From Wyeomyia smithii (taxonomy: Eukaryota > Arthropoda > Insecta > Diptera > Culicidae): a stretch of DNA of 64,000 nucleotides. Below are positions 22,986 through 32,929 of this stretch, piece by piece. The notes below the pieces were generated by a model. It ran no database searches. It worked only from the letters and a program-made list of their open reading frames with translations, and was not told where the DNA came from. The stretch is taken from positions 178,429,825-178,493,824 of the forward strand of contig NC_073696.1 of NCBI RefSeq assembly GCF_029784165.1, written 5' to 3'. Made by a program: the position numbers and the translations under genes. The stretch's first letter is position 1; every line of letters starts with the position of its first letter.

Positions 22986-23233
22986 ACTCGAATTTTCGTG
23001 ACTGTCTTTCTTGATGGCTATCTTCCGACTATCTGTCCTCGATCTGTCACCTTCCCGATCTTGTCCTCTCTCTCTCGCTTGTCCTCTCTCTCACTCTCCT
23101 ATCTCCATACCGGATACCAATTTTTCGTGCAGTTGCACAAGTGGTATAAACATTTCTGGATCGTTTTAAGGGGTGGGTATATTAGTGCGGACTTTTGCCG
23201 TCTTTTTTCGTTGCGGTCTTTCCGTTACAAATG

Positions 23234-23388
<155 letters not shown>

Positions 23389-24049
23389 CGGGGCTATTAC
23401 CGTTGAGGGACTGAGGCTGTCCCTTCCCTGGGCTATGTTCTACGGAGGCTGTAGTGCCTTCGTGCTAAGCCCCAACACCTGGTCTGGATGTTCCGGGGTG
23501 GACACGGAAGGTCTCTTTTACGGGCCCAGGGATTGCATTTTAGACAGTGCCCCTCACTTCCTCCAACGGTAACGTTCACATCGAGTACTTTTCCGCAATT
23601 TTTCGAAGCCTAATTATCGGTTAGAATTGGTTTATGGGTTAGTACACTTACACTATGTTAAACAAAAATACAAAATGAGTCGGCAAACAAAATTAAACAA
23701 ACAACAATTAACAAAAAAGAGCCAGAAAACAAAAAAACTACTTTACTTAATCTACCTTACATACTAAAATTTAACCTCTAACATTTAATTTTACAAAAAC
23801 CCACACCAAAACGTCTCACATTCGTTACCGTTCCATTTGAACCAAATGTCCGGTAACAAACTAAGTGAAATTTATTAATGAAAGTAGTGATAATGTACAT
23901 CTTAATGCTTTGGAGTTTTCACTAAACACTAACATATGAGTACTATTATATATAAGTATCCCTATGCTTCCGTAAGACTAGAAAGCTAGAAAATGGCAAG
24001 GGAAGTAACACAGTTTCGATAACTGCATTGGCCGCGGTCGAGGGTCAAA

Positions 24050-24350
24050 CATATAACAAAGCTAGAACTCAATTATGTACAGACACGCTAAAGACATGCA
24101 CAAACACGCTACAGCCATGCATACGCTATTTAGCTAACCACGCACGCTATATAGCAAGCCACCCACGCTGTAGACATGCACAGACACACAATGAGTATGC
24201 ACACGCAAGCCACGCATGCTATATAGCAAGCCACACACGCTATAGACATGCACGCGCTATATAGCTAGCCACACACGCTAGCGACACACGCTATAGATAT
24301 TCACATACGTTATATATGTGCACACACCCTATATACATATACGCTAGATG
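24050..24350. repeat. Degenerate tandem repeat of a CACACGCTATAGACATG-type unit
   Basis: Variants of ACACGCTATA, AGACATGCACA and TAGCAAGCCAC recur about every 20-40 bases over 300 bp. Units differ by several bases, so it is an old or locally homogenised minisatellite. The 78-residue frame at 24028-24264 is a translation of it. Confidence 0.75.
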
Positions 24351-24599
24351 ATGGTGGCTTCTCAAACCACCAGGCGGTGCGAGTCTCATTCAGTTTCTGG
24401 CTATATTCACCCAACGATATCTGAATTGGATTACCGCTGTTGGGGTCCAACTCAGATCGAAGGGGAGCTGAACTGAAAAAGGTAGTAACTACAGCTAACC
24501 ACTACCGCCACCGCTGTTGCCCGCTGCTGGTTCACGCCACCTTTGCCCACTGCATCTGCTGCTACTGTTCGCCGCCGCTGGCTGCTGCTAGTAAACTGA

Positions 24600-24995
24600 G
24601 CTTTCTTGAGGAGAAGCAGTCTCTTATATAGCCCAACGAGTGCATTCCCGACTAACTAGGTAATCCATTCTGTCGTCCTTTTTATGGAAAGATAGGAAGC
24701 GACCAATCAAAGGTCGACATTTACGTTTTAACAAGGTTCCACAATTTTCAATAGTACAATAGTTCGAACAAACAGATTAAAATTTTCTGAATTTGGACGG
24801 ATGCTTAGATAATTTTCCAATCGATTGCTGCAAAGATAACGGAAATCGGTTGGAAACTGACTGAGTTTAAAACGTTTGAAATTGGACAATTTTTGTGACG
24901 CTCGATGTTTTCGGTTTTCGAAATTGGATCTCTGTTTTGAAGTTGGACCCCTGTATATGTTGCCGTAAGAGGTATTCTACGTCAAAAAGAAGCTC
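24600..24995 (-). promoter_or_regulatory. Promoter repeat copy P2 (inverted CCAAT plus TATA)
   Basis: Minus-strand TATATAA at 24630-24624. An inverted CCAAT (plus-strand CCAAT at 24703-24707) lies about 75 bp upstream. Farther upstream are the family's shared blocks, TTTTCAATAGTACAATAG (24747-24764) and a GATTGCTGCAAAGATAA segment. The leader below TATA is GCAGCAG-rich (24470-24600). No start codon with a long frame follows. Architecture resembles replication-dependent histone promoters; function is inferred only. Confidence 0.6.
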
Positions 24996-25002
24996 TTGTT
25001 TC

Positions 25003-25240
25003 AGCTCTGATTGGTCGGAACATGCGTTCAACAAGGCTTTGCATTTTTCAATAATACAATAGATAGCATCACAATATCATCATTCTCCGCCTTTTGGTGG
25101 TATACGCTAATTTTTCAATCGATTGCTGTAAAAATAAAGGAAATCCGTTGAAAACTGACTGACTTTAAAGCATTTCGAAGTGAACAATTTTCGTGACGCT
25201 CAAATTGTACCTCTATAGATATATTAGATATATTTCCTAG
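25003..25240 (-). repeat. Promoter repeat copy P3, TATA lost
   Basis: Keeps a GAAGCTCTTGTTTCAGC segment, CTGATTGG directly next to it, TTTTTCAATAATACAATAG and GATTGCTGTAAAAATAA in family order. The TATA-to-CCAAT interval is collapsed to about 15 bp, so this is a deletion derivative. Confidence 0.55.
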
Positions 25241-25595
25241 CAGTACCTTTTTAAAAAAATCTTTAATGAATTCAAATTTTATTGCTTCACATAACAGCTT
25301 TTTGATATGAGAAAGGCATATTAAAAATCACAAGAAGGTTGTATGCAAAGCCACGACCGCAAGGTTGAAGTAGAATACTTATACAAGAAAGACAACCTGG
25401 CTGCTTGCGTGTCAGTCATTTTTTCTAGTAAATAAACGTTGACCGTTCATTGGCAGTATTGTAATTTCTTTTTGTCTGATATTTTGAATGAAGTTCATTG
25501 GATATTTTTAAATTTTGTGCAAATGAGAAGTTGAAGTGCTGCTGAATTGTAATATGCACATTTAATACGACATCATTAAACGGGAACGGAACAAA

Positions 25596-25756
25596 GGCTA
25601 CGGTTATGCAGAACGCGGATGCCGGCGCGATGCGATTCGCCTTACCGTGGTGAAATGTACAGCTCTTTTTAGGGCGAAGTAGAGCTATACATTTCAACAG
25701 ATTTCGTCTTGCCGAATCGCATCGCGCCGTTATTTGCGTTCTGCATGACCGTAGCC
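25596..25756. repeat. 161-bp imperfect hairpin
   Basis: GGCTACGGTTATGCAGAACG at the left end is mirrored by CGTTCTGCATGACCGTAGCC at the right end. Pairing continues through GGCGCGATGCGATTCG and GAAATGTACAGCTC blocks to a small centre near 25670-25680. Arms are roughly 70 bp and about 80% complementary by eye. Could be a small foldback/MITE or a structured RNA. The minus-strand 117-residue frame over it is a shadow. Confidence 0.7.
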
Positions 25757-25848
25757 AAACACTAAGCGAAGCAAACACGTAGTAATAGTCAGAGTATGCA
25801 TGTAGATGAAGATAATTAACTTTGAATTACAGCGCAAAACGAGAAAAT

Positions 25849-25891
25849 ATTAACTCTTCAAATAATCATTTGTGTTCTTCAAATTTCAGTT
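25849..25891 (-). other. Decayed histone-type 3' processing signal (SL-B)
   Basis: The downstream box TTGAAGAGTTAATA (minus; 25862-25849) is intact. At the expected distance only the 3' half of the stem (AGAACA) survives, because the 5' half has mutated. Sits just downstream of promoter copy P4. Confidence 0.45.
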
Positions 25892-25924
25892 GTTCAATTT
25901 AATATCCGATGAAATGTTTGTTTA

Positions 25925-26290
25925 TTATTTGATAAAGCTCTTATATAGGCGAAATGATGCATTCCCAATTTACTAGGTCCATAACTCTGCCGACCGTGCT
26001 TGGGAAAGCGCGGTATAGCGACCAATCAGAGGTCGAATTTTGTGTTTTGACAAGGCTTAAGAGTTTTCAATAGTACAATAGTTCGAATGATAGAATTGCA
26101 ATCTCATGCATTTGGTAGTAATCTTGGAAAATTTTCTAATCGATTGCTGCAAAAACGAAGGAAATCCATCGAAAACAAACCGATTTATTAGCATTTGAAA
26201 TTTGTCTCACTTTTTTCAGTTTTAGATTTTCATTTTACATCCCTATGTAGCCGAACTTCCTGAGAGAAGTATTCTAATTCAAAATTAAAT
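25925..26290 (-). promoter_or_regulatory. Promoter repeat copy P4 (inverted CCAAT plus TATA)
   Basis: Minus-strand TATATAA at 25947-25941, inverted CCAAT at 26022-26026, TTTTCAATAGTACAATAG at 26065-26082 and GATTGCTGCAAAAACGAAGG farther upstream. The 5' border is the shared segment ending near 26288 (TTTTGAATTAGAATACTTCT on the minus strand). Signal SL-C of the next upstream unit lies directly beyond it. Only about 60 bp separate TATA from SL-B, so this unit has lost its body. Confidence 0.65.
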
Positions 26291-26325
26291 CTTCATTAAT
26301 TCATTTGTTGTCCTTATAAGGACAA
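26284..26325 (-). other. Histone-type 3' processing signal (SL-C): stem-loop plus downstream box
   Basis: Minus strand: TTGTCCT-TATA-AGGACAA at 26325-26308, a perfect 7-bp stem with a 4-base loop, then 12 bases later TGAAGATTTAAT (26296-26284). The stem keeps a G-C second pair, pyrimidines, and a closing T-A pair, like the GGYYYT stem of histone mRNAs. The perfect symmetry also makes it a DNA palindrome, so RNA function is inferred. Confidence 0.6.
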
Positions 26326-26647
26326 TTGTTCAATTTATCATTGATAGTGAGGACTAAGGCGCACGGTCAACACAATTAGAAAGGTGTTTTCACATCGAAA
26401 ACTAGACACGGCTTTACTGGAGGAAGTGTTGGCAAATGCATCTACCGCTAATACCACCGCTATCATACGAAAGCGCGTCGTTTCATGTGGGGAATATCAA
26501 CAACGAAAAATGACGCGCGTCTAAGCATAACCCGAACTGTTTCGCCGTGCTGCTCCCATTTACCTTTACATCGGCCTCAGGGAAGTACCGGCTGCATCTG
26601 CATCTACCGCTGAGGCTGTCACTATACTGCTATTGGTACCAAAAGCT

Positions 26648-26691
26648 ATTAACTCTTCAAATAAGTGTGTTATTTGTTCTCAAAAGAACAA
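26648..26691 (-). other. Histone-type 3' processing signal (SL-A): stem-loop plus downstream box
   Basis: Minus strand: TTGTTCT-TTTG-AGAACAA at 26691-26674, then 12 bases later TTGAAGAGTTAATA (about 26661-26648). Compared with SL-C the stem differs at a base pair on both sides (C-G to T-A), a compensatory change. The AAGAGTT core resembles the purine-rich box that pairs with U7 snRNA. It lies about 225 bp downstream of TATA copy P5. Confidence 0.65.
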
Positions 26692-26960
26692 TTGTTCAAT
26701 TCAAAATCGGATTTACGCAATCGCATCTCTGTAATATTACCGACAATAATATTCTTCTGAACAAACTGATACAACTTTCCCATTAGGCCTCTGCCATAAT
26801 AGACGCCGCTATCCGCTATCGATGGTACCCACTGCTCGCTCCCGCTGCTGCTAAGGGAGGACTGCTGTCGTCGCTGTTCAGAACTACTATGAGCGGCTTC
26901 GACTAAAACAGGCTCTTATATAGGGATGAAAATAGGAATGAATTATTTTACGTACGTGGT
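26692..26960 (-). promoter_or_regulatory. Promoter repeat copy P5 with short transcribed body
   Basis: Minus-strand TATATAA at 26922-26916, followed by the family leader (CCTGTTTTAGTCGAAGCCGC, then a GCAGCAGCGG stretch) and signal SL-A about 225 bp below. An ATG at 26797 opens only four codons (MAEA) before a stop. The region upstream of TATA has lost the CCAAT block. If transcribed and cut at SL-A the RNA would be about 200 nt and essentially non-coding. Confidence 0.55.
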
Positions 26961-27630
26961 GGAATGATATAACTTGGAAAATATGCGTGACTTCATTCTG
27001 GTTCAGAGCGATCATTTGATAAGCTCCACCTTTTTTTTCAGTTTCTAAAGTTTTTCCTTAGTTTCGTAGCACGGATGCACAAAAATGATTTCTTGTGAAC
27101 ATTCTGTCGAGCCGGACCGATAGCACTCTCATTGAATCAACAAAATAACATGTTTTGTGTCGTGTTGTGCAGCTTGGATGAAGAAAATATTCCCGTCCCC
27201 ATGTCGCATGTAAGCAGATTATTGCGATCAGTAGATAGTAGATAGTGTATCCAGCGAATAAACACCGATGGTGCTCTCACACACGCAACGGTTTTAACCC
27301 GTATCTTATTGCGGTTTGTAACATCAAGCGATTTCGTTTGCTCGCTGTTGCGTGTTGCATCATGTTGCAACTTGGCAGCTGGGAGACGACGAAATTCTGT
27401 TTATGCTGATTGATTGAATCGACTTCATATTAGCTCTGCATAGTCGAACTAACTGCTTTTGTGAATGCGTACTAACAGGGCAGTTTATTATTCAATGTCG
27501 GTTATGCTGATCGCAGCCTTTGCGCTGCCCCTACAGTGGGGGGTTTACTAAATAAAGTGAAAATTAGACAACTACAACAGAATTTGATTGCATCCCGCAC
27601 AGAATGTCTGCTTGTGTTGATGCCAGAAAA

Positions 27631-27673
27631 TTATTAACCTTCAATTATTTTTTTATTTGCCTTGAAAAAAGCA
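27631..27673 (-). other. Histone-type 3' processing signal (SL-E)
   Basis: Minus strand: TGCTTT-TTTC-AAGGCA at 27673-27658, a 6-bp stem with one G-T pair and the canonical histone loop TTTC, then 12 bases later ATTGAAGGTTAATAA (27645-27631). Confidence 0.6.
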
Positions 27674-27850
27674 TTTTGCGGTTCAAAATCGGTTGCTAAT
27701 TACAACCTTTGAGCTGCCCTAACATTGGGGAATTGAGATACACCGACAACATGCACTGTGGAAGCTATTTCACATTCAGTAAATTAGACGGGTGCGACAA
27801 ATTTAAATTGCTAGGATGCAACACAGAATACTTGCTTGCGTTGACAAAAA

Positions 27851-27893
27851 TTATCAACTTTCAATGACTTGTTTATTTGCCTTCAAAAAGGCA
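27851..27893 (-). other. Histone-type 3' processing signal (SL-D)
   Basis: Minus strand: TGCCTT-TTTG-AAGGCA at 27893-27878, a perfect 6-bp stem, then 11 bases later CATTGAAAGTTGATAA (27866-27851). About 320 bp downstream of the TATA of copy P6. Confidence 0.62.
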
Positions 27894-27966
27894 TTTTGAT
27901 TTCCAAAATTGGATTTCCTGATGGCAATCTTCATGCTGCCCCAACACGGGGGGAATAATGGCTGTC

Positions 27967-28175
27967 TGGCAACACACGCTGAGAAAAACCGCGCTGCTCC
28001 TGAGACGTGGTGACCAGAAGAACCAACCACAGGGCTAGTGCTGCTGCTAAGTAAGGACGACTGCTGTTGTCGCTGTACACACGCTGAGAAAAACCGCGCT
28101 GCTCCTGAGACGTGGTGACCAACCACAGAGCTAGTGCTGCTGCTAAGGAAGGACGACTGCTGTTGTCGCTGTCTA
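27967..28175 (-). repeat. About 105-bp tandem duplication in the leader of copy P6
   Basis: CACACGCTGAGAAAAACCGC through GACTGCTGTTGTCGCTGT occurs twice in succession (about 27972-28072 and 28077-28172). The copies differ mainly by a 9-base insert in the first (AGAAGAACC). It doubles the presumed 5' leader. The Ala/Ser/Leu frames at 27854-28230 come from this repeat. Confidence 0.85.
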
Positions 28176-28560
28176 GAACTATTATGAGCGGCTCCGGCTG
28201 AAACAGGCTCTTATATAGGCCAAATAGCATGTTTTCAATTGCAAGGTATATGATCCTGTCGACCGTGCTTGGGAAGCAAGCATATAACGACCAATCAGAG
28301 GTCGAGTTTTTCGTTTTGACAAGGCTTGACTATTTTCAATAGTACAATAGTGTGAATAAAAAAATTACAATTATCTTATTTTGGGAAGAATCTTAGAAGA
28401 TTTTCCAATCTATTGCTGCAAGAACGAAGGAAATCCATCGAATACTAACCGATTTATTAGCATTTGAAATTGGACATATTTTTCACTTTTTTCGGTTTTA
28501 GATTTTCATTTCACATCCCTATGTAGCCGAGCTTCCTGAGAGAAGTATTCTACTTCAAAA
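28176..28560 (-). promoter_or_regulatory. Promoter repeat copy P6 (inverted CCAAT plus TATA)
   Basis: Best-preserved copy. Minus-strand TATATAA at 28217-28211; inverted CCAAT (CTCTGATTGGTCG) at 28303-28291, about 75 bp upstream; CTATTGTACTATTGAAAATA farther up; 5' border near 28560. Leader CCTGTTTCAGCCGGAGCCGC. With the duplicated leader and SL-D it outlines a complete unit of about 330 bp that lacks a recognisable histone frame. Confidence 0.65.
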
Positions 28561-31500
28561 TACAAATAATAACCAAATCAGAAAAAGAAAATCTGAAAAA
28601 AAATTAAATTTTGTCATATCGCATAGAATCAAATTGGGGGCCAGTACTAAAACGAATCTAACTCCACCTTATCAATGAGAGAGAGAGAGAGAGAGTTATA
28701 CATATACAGTATATAGCATTTGGAGATGCTAAGAAGACAATAGGATAAGCTGTCGCCGTGATGTGCTGTCGAAAATCGTCACTGAAATCCCTTGCTATAG
28801 TAATCTAACAGCTATTTTATAGATCATTATAAAAGTGGGATCACCAGAACTTGTACATTTCCTCCGAATGATTTTTCTATTCTGAGGCATTATTTTGACA
28901 GTTGTTCCAACGATTTGGTTAATTTTGATCAATTTTTGAGGTATGTTTTAAATGCTGGTCTGCAGTGTTTGAAATCTGTTATTATTTTTTTTGGTGCGTA
29001 ATTCGAATAAATCCTGAATGAATTAGGTCGTTTTCCTGAACTAATGCGATACAACTTTGTCTTGTAAAATAACATTCTATCCTGCAATTAACCAAGGAAT
29101 TATTATTATTCTATATAAACTGGACTTTTTACGATATACAAATACATATTTTTTAAGCTAATTTGTTTTCATTATTGTTTTCTTTTCTATTGTTTTTCTC
29201 TATTACGCGAGAAGCTTTTCAAAGGCTACAGCAAAAGAACATGGCACGCTCAATTTACTCGTGACCAATCGCCTCCCGGCACGGATTGTCATCAGGTGTA
29301 ACAGGCAAACAGCAGGCATATTTTCCTTTTGCATATTTTCCAGTGAATCGGACGCTGCTGTGGCACGCTAGGCACTCCAGTATAGTGAGTGGATAGTCAA
29401 CCTGCGTGCCAATGTGTGACCGGGTGCGAAGGGAACAGTAAATGGTGAGAGTCGAGTATGCCCTAAACTTATTAATTAAATTGAGGCTTTCACTGCGGTA
29501 CATTATTAATATTTTACAGGTCATTTGATATGCCTTCTGAGTGTATTCGTAATGATGTGGGTTTAGTGTTCGACCGTAATTTGACGAAATTGTAAATGAT
29601 TTATTCCTGGTCGTTCGAAGAATGGTGTTTACAGAGAAGCTTTATGTTACAGCTGCACTGTTGTTTGGGTAACGAATGCGCTTTTTGAGTTTGCAATTTT
29701 ACTTCTAGAAAAAGGGGTTCGGGTCGATTTATGATGGGTTGTTCCATTAAAATACACATAAAACACATAAACTAGGTGTTGTGTACAGGGGCACCAACAA
29801 TGCATGAAAGACTTATTGGACTTATTGGCCTATTGTAAATTTTCAGTAACTCGTTTGGTTGATGTCATAAACTTTTCGCATAAAATTTACAATCCGAAGT
29901 AAAAAGTAATAATGCGTTGTGTATTCGTGTGCGAGTTTGCATCAGGCTTAAAGTTACAATGCTTAGTGGGGTGTGAATGCAAAATGTTTAGTTGGAATAT
30001 AGCGCGACGAACTTATTTTTTGTTGAACTATTCACATAAATTGCATAACCAACACTACACAGAGGTAAGCAGGAGTTTACGAGTGATAGTAGGGTTTATA
30101 GTTTGATTATGCCTAGCTCGAAAAAGCGTGTTACTCGATTCTCCAACTCGTTTCTATTTATCATGAAAACATGAGAGAGGAGCGACAAAGTAATGACAAT
30201 TGATTTTCTTTGTCGAAAATTCCTACATTTTCCACTGCGTTGTTATATGGGGATCAACGTAAGCGGTACGGGTGTTGTTGTTACCAAACAAAGCGAAACT
30301 TGGTGCTTTCGTCGTTGTTAACTTGTCACGTTGATGTGGGTAAAATTTACATACTTTTCGCATCCGTAAATGCTTTGCGAACTTTTGCTGGTGAGGACAT
30401 GTCGATACTAGCAGCTATACCGAAAATCTACGGTAAAAAAGAATTCTTGATATTCATGATTCATGGTTACACTAAAAAGTGTTTTGAAAACTGATACATT
30501 TTTAATCCCGATTTTTTCTTCGCTCATTTTCTTACTTTAAGTTATAGTTGCTTCTCTACAATTATCACACAAGTCCACAATTCCATTCATGGGAATAATT
30601 GCAGGTATACGATACTAAATTCTGATATAGTAGATAACTAACATCTATGGCAGTGCATTACTAATGACATGACATGACATGAGCACTGGTAGTAACGTTG
30701 TGGCCATAAATATTGTTAGCTATGGGATACACCTACTTCCGCTTGTTCACCGATTATTTATTTATAGGAAGCGAAACTTCTGCTCAGTCAGCAGTCACTA
30801 TTCTTTTCTTCTCCACTATCTTCGCATCGATCGTCAGATTCAGATTTGCAGACACACCCACAGCCCATTTGATTGGAATTTGAATTTGGATATTTTATTC
30901 ATGAATCAATTCCGTTTGTTTTTGGGCGCCGTGCTGCCGGAATGTCGCAAGTTATGTTTCTCGAAGTTGAACGTTTATTTTTCGATTTTATAGATGTCTA
31001 AGGCAGTCCGTGATGATTGATTATGCTAGTCAGAGAAACGAAGATGTGATATTTGGTTTCTAAACTAAAGTGTAAGATTTTTTGTTCGAGAGCTAAGCTT
31101 TTCATTTCAGAATAAACACTGTTCATCGGAGACAGAGATATTGGTATATTTTATATGTAATAGTTTAGATGGCAACATTGGTACGATTGCACACACAAAA
31201 AGTGACTTTTAGCGGTGTGAACTCTGAGCGAACTAGTAATATACCTTTTTGTGAATGCATTACTTTTTTTGTCAACCAAAAACTGGCACTAGTGAATTGA
31301 TCCCAATCGTAGTCATGCATAGGTAACAGGAAAGGCCTGTAATAGTATTCAAACAGAAATGGCAAGAGTGACAGACACAAAAACAGATAAAAATGGAAAT
31401 AACATGATTGCTGTATAAATGATTAGCCATGACAAGTGTCGCTAAAGCTGGGAATCGAGAATGTGGGATAAACGAGAAATACATCAATGATTGTAGAATC

Positions 31501-31867
31501 AGTGTGACCGATTTTTTATCTTGATGCTCATTCCAGTGGAAAATTAATTCAGTAAGCTTCAAATGACAGGTAATGATGGGTTATTTCTTAGCATTTTATT
31601 ATGCTCAATCCAAACTTTGGCAGGTGATCTTCTATGTTTTTTTCTCTTAATTCTTAATTCACTTGGAAAGGTTAACTGCTAAAACCAAAGTTCTAACTGA
31701 GGCTCAATTGGCCAAATGTATATACCACTCGATTCAGTTAAACAAGCTGAGCATTTTTTGTATGTGTGTAAACGCCTTCCAAATTTAAAGACCTGATTAC
31801 TCCATCGATCAAAGCAAATCAAAGCTTAGGTGCTACATTCCGATTCGGAACTCTACCTTTTGTTTAT
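28561..31867. other. Unassigned 3.3 kb
   Basis: AT-rich DNA with a (GA)n run at about 28677-28696. Nothing is recognised apart from the small minus-strand frame at 29255-29524 listed separately. Could be intron or intergenic. Confidence 0.5.
29255..29524 (-). CDS. Small Cys-containing frame, possible exon
   Basis: Reads 89 residues ending KYACCLPVTPDDNPCREA. An internal AG (GGCACGCAG before TTGACTATCC) could be an acceptor, after which the frame encodes ECLACHSSVRFTGKY. Composition is protein-like in the second half. No family recognised; may be chance. Confidence 0.2.
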   Translation of the reverse strand: MTCKILIMYRSESLNLINKFRAYSTLTIYCSLRTRSHIGTQVDYPLTILECLACHSSVRFTGKYAKGKYACCLPVTPDDNPCREAIGHE

Positions 31868-31983
31868 TATACACAGAGTTCGCAGCCAACTGTTAAGTGT
31901 CAAAAAAAATCGCGGTACGATCCTACTGACACTAACAGTTTCTCCCGAGTCGAGACTCGAACCTACAACGACTGGCTTGTTTA
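31868..31983 (-). repeat. tRNA-derived SINE fragment
   Basis: Minus strand contains a Pol III B-box-like GTAGGTTCGAGTCTCGACTC followed by ACTGTTAGTGTCAGTAGGAT and a 3' segment CAGTTGGCTGCGAACTCTGT. I recall this order from mosquito tRNA-related SINEs. The A-box half is missing, replaced by the satellite-like block that starts at 31984. Confidence 0.55.
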
Positions 31984-32400
31984 GCCATCATCCTGATTCC
32001 GGAAATACCCATATTGGGTGGTATTCGGTCATTTTTAGACCTTTCCAGAAACCGGAAGTCGCCATTTTTCGTTTCAGGTCTCTGGACATCGTTCCGATTA
32101 CGAAACTACTCATATGAGGTGGTTTTTTGACAATTGTAACTGTTTTTCGGAAACCGGAAGTCATCATCTTAAATTTCAAAATGGCATCTGGAGTTGATTT
32201 ATGGTCTCTGGGCACCATCTCGATTCCGAATATACCCATATTCGATGGTATTCGGCTAACTTTGATTATCTTTCAGATACCAGAAGCCGCCATTTTGATA
32301 TTCAAAATGGCGTCGTAGGTCGTTTGCCAGTCTCTAGATATGATCGCGGGTCTAAAAATAGCGTTATTGGATGGTATGTGACATTGTATTATTAAATTGT
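31984..32400. repeat. Satellite-like tandem repeat, about 100-130-bp units
   Basis: Three to four diverged units share (ATTCCG)-AATACCCATATT-GGTATTCGG, AAACCGGAAGTC and a TGGTCTCTGG-ACCATCTCGATTCCG block (starts near 31990, 32090 and 32220). Frames across it on both strands are artefacts. Confidence 0.7.
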
Positions 32401-32781
32401 TTCTATGGCCATTAGAAGCCCCGGTGGAAACTGTTGCGGAAGGACCATTTTGAGTACATATCACCATAACTTCCAAAACCATAAAAATGGCTTGTGGAAA
32501 GTATGTTTTTGATTTTTGTACTAACAATTGTAAGATTCTGTTCAAATATTTATAAAATTCTCCAGTTTCGGAAAGTATTCCCAAAAGACGGATTTCCGGC
32601 AAAAAGTTCTGGTATGGAAAATTTTGGTAACTATCTCCTCTACTAGAAACGTTCCTATTTGAACCTCCACGTGGTGCTAACTGGTATTCGAAAAACTTTG
32701 GTGAAGATCGAATCTCAACCACAGTGGGAGCTCTGGTCGTATGGTAATTGAGAAAGGTTTTTGTAAGTACGCTTCTTTTTC
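32401..32781. other. Unassigned, possibly more dispersed repeat
   Basis: Contains CATAACTTCCAAAACCATAA and other low-complexity pieces continuing the repeat-like character of the preceding block. The 220-residue minus-strand frame (32273-32935) crosses satellite, this segment and a MITE and is not accepted. Confidence 0.35.
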
Positions 32782-32898
32782 CAGTGGTTCCCAACCGGAG
32801 GCCCGCGAGGCTCATCTCTCTGTGCTTCGCAAAGGGGGCGCGGAGCTCTTTGTGTTTAGGAACAGAGGCTGCGGAGCCAGAAAGTTTGGGAGCCACTG
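32782..32898. mobile_element. Short hAT-type MITE
   Basis: Left end CAGTGGTTCCCAACC; right end, inverted, CAGTGGCTCCCAAAC. The 117-bp body is GC-rich and has a second inner inverted pair (CTCTGTGCTTCG versus GAGCTCTTTGTG-like). Flanking 8-mers do not match well (TCTTTTTC versus CTCTACTC), so the TSD has decayed. Confidence 0.65.
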
Positions 32899-32929
32899 CT
32901 CTACTCGAGCCGGTACGCGTGGACAGCTT

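Larger units (their letters stand above)
27480..27955 (-). repeat. Three tandem diverged copies of the stem-loop 3'-end segment
   Basis: Units around 27480-27545, 27630-27740 and 27840-27955 share, on the plus strand, a TTTATTTGCCTT-AAAAAGGCATTTTG block and/or a CAACCTTTGCGCTGCCCC-ACA-TGGGG block. The second and third keep a complete stem-loop and downstream box. The first keeps only the distal part. Confidence 0.6.

Noticed and set aside
27137..28230. Minus-strand frames below promoter copies as possible histone genes
   Set aside because: None contains core-histone or linker-histone text; they are Ala/Ser/Leu-rich translations of the GCAGCAG leader and its duplication.
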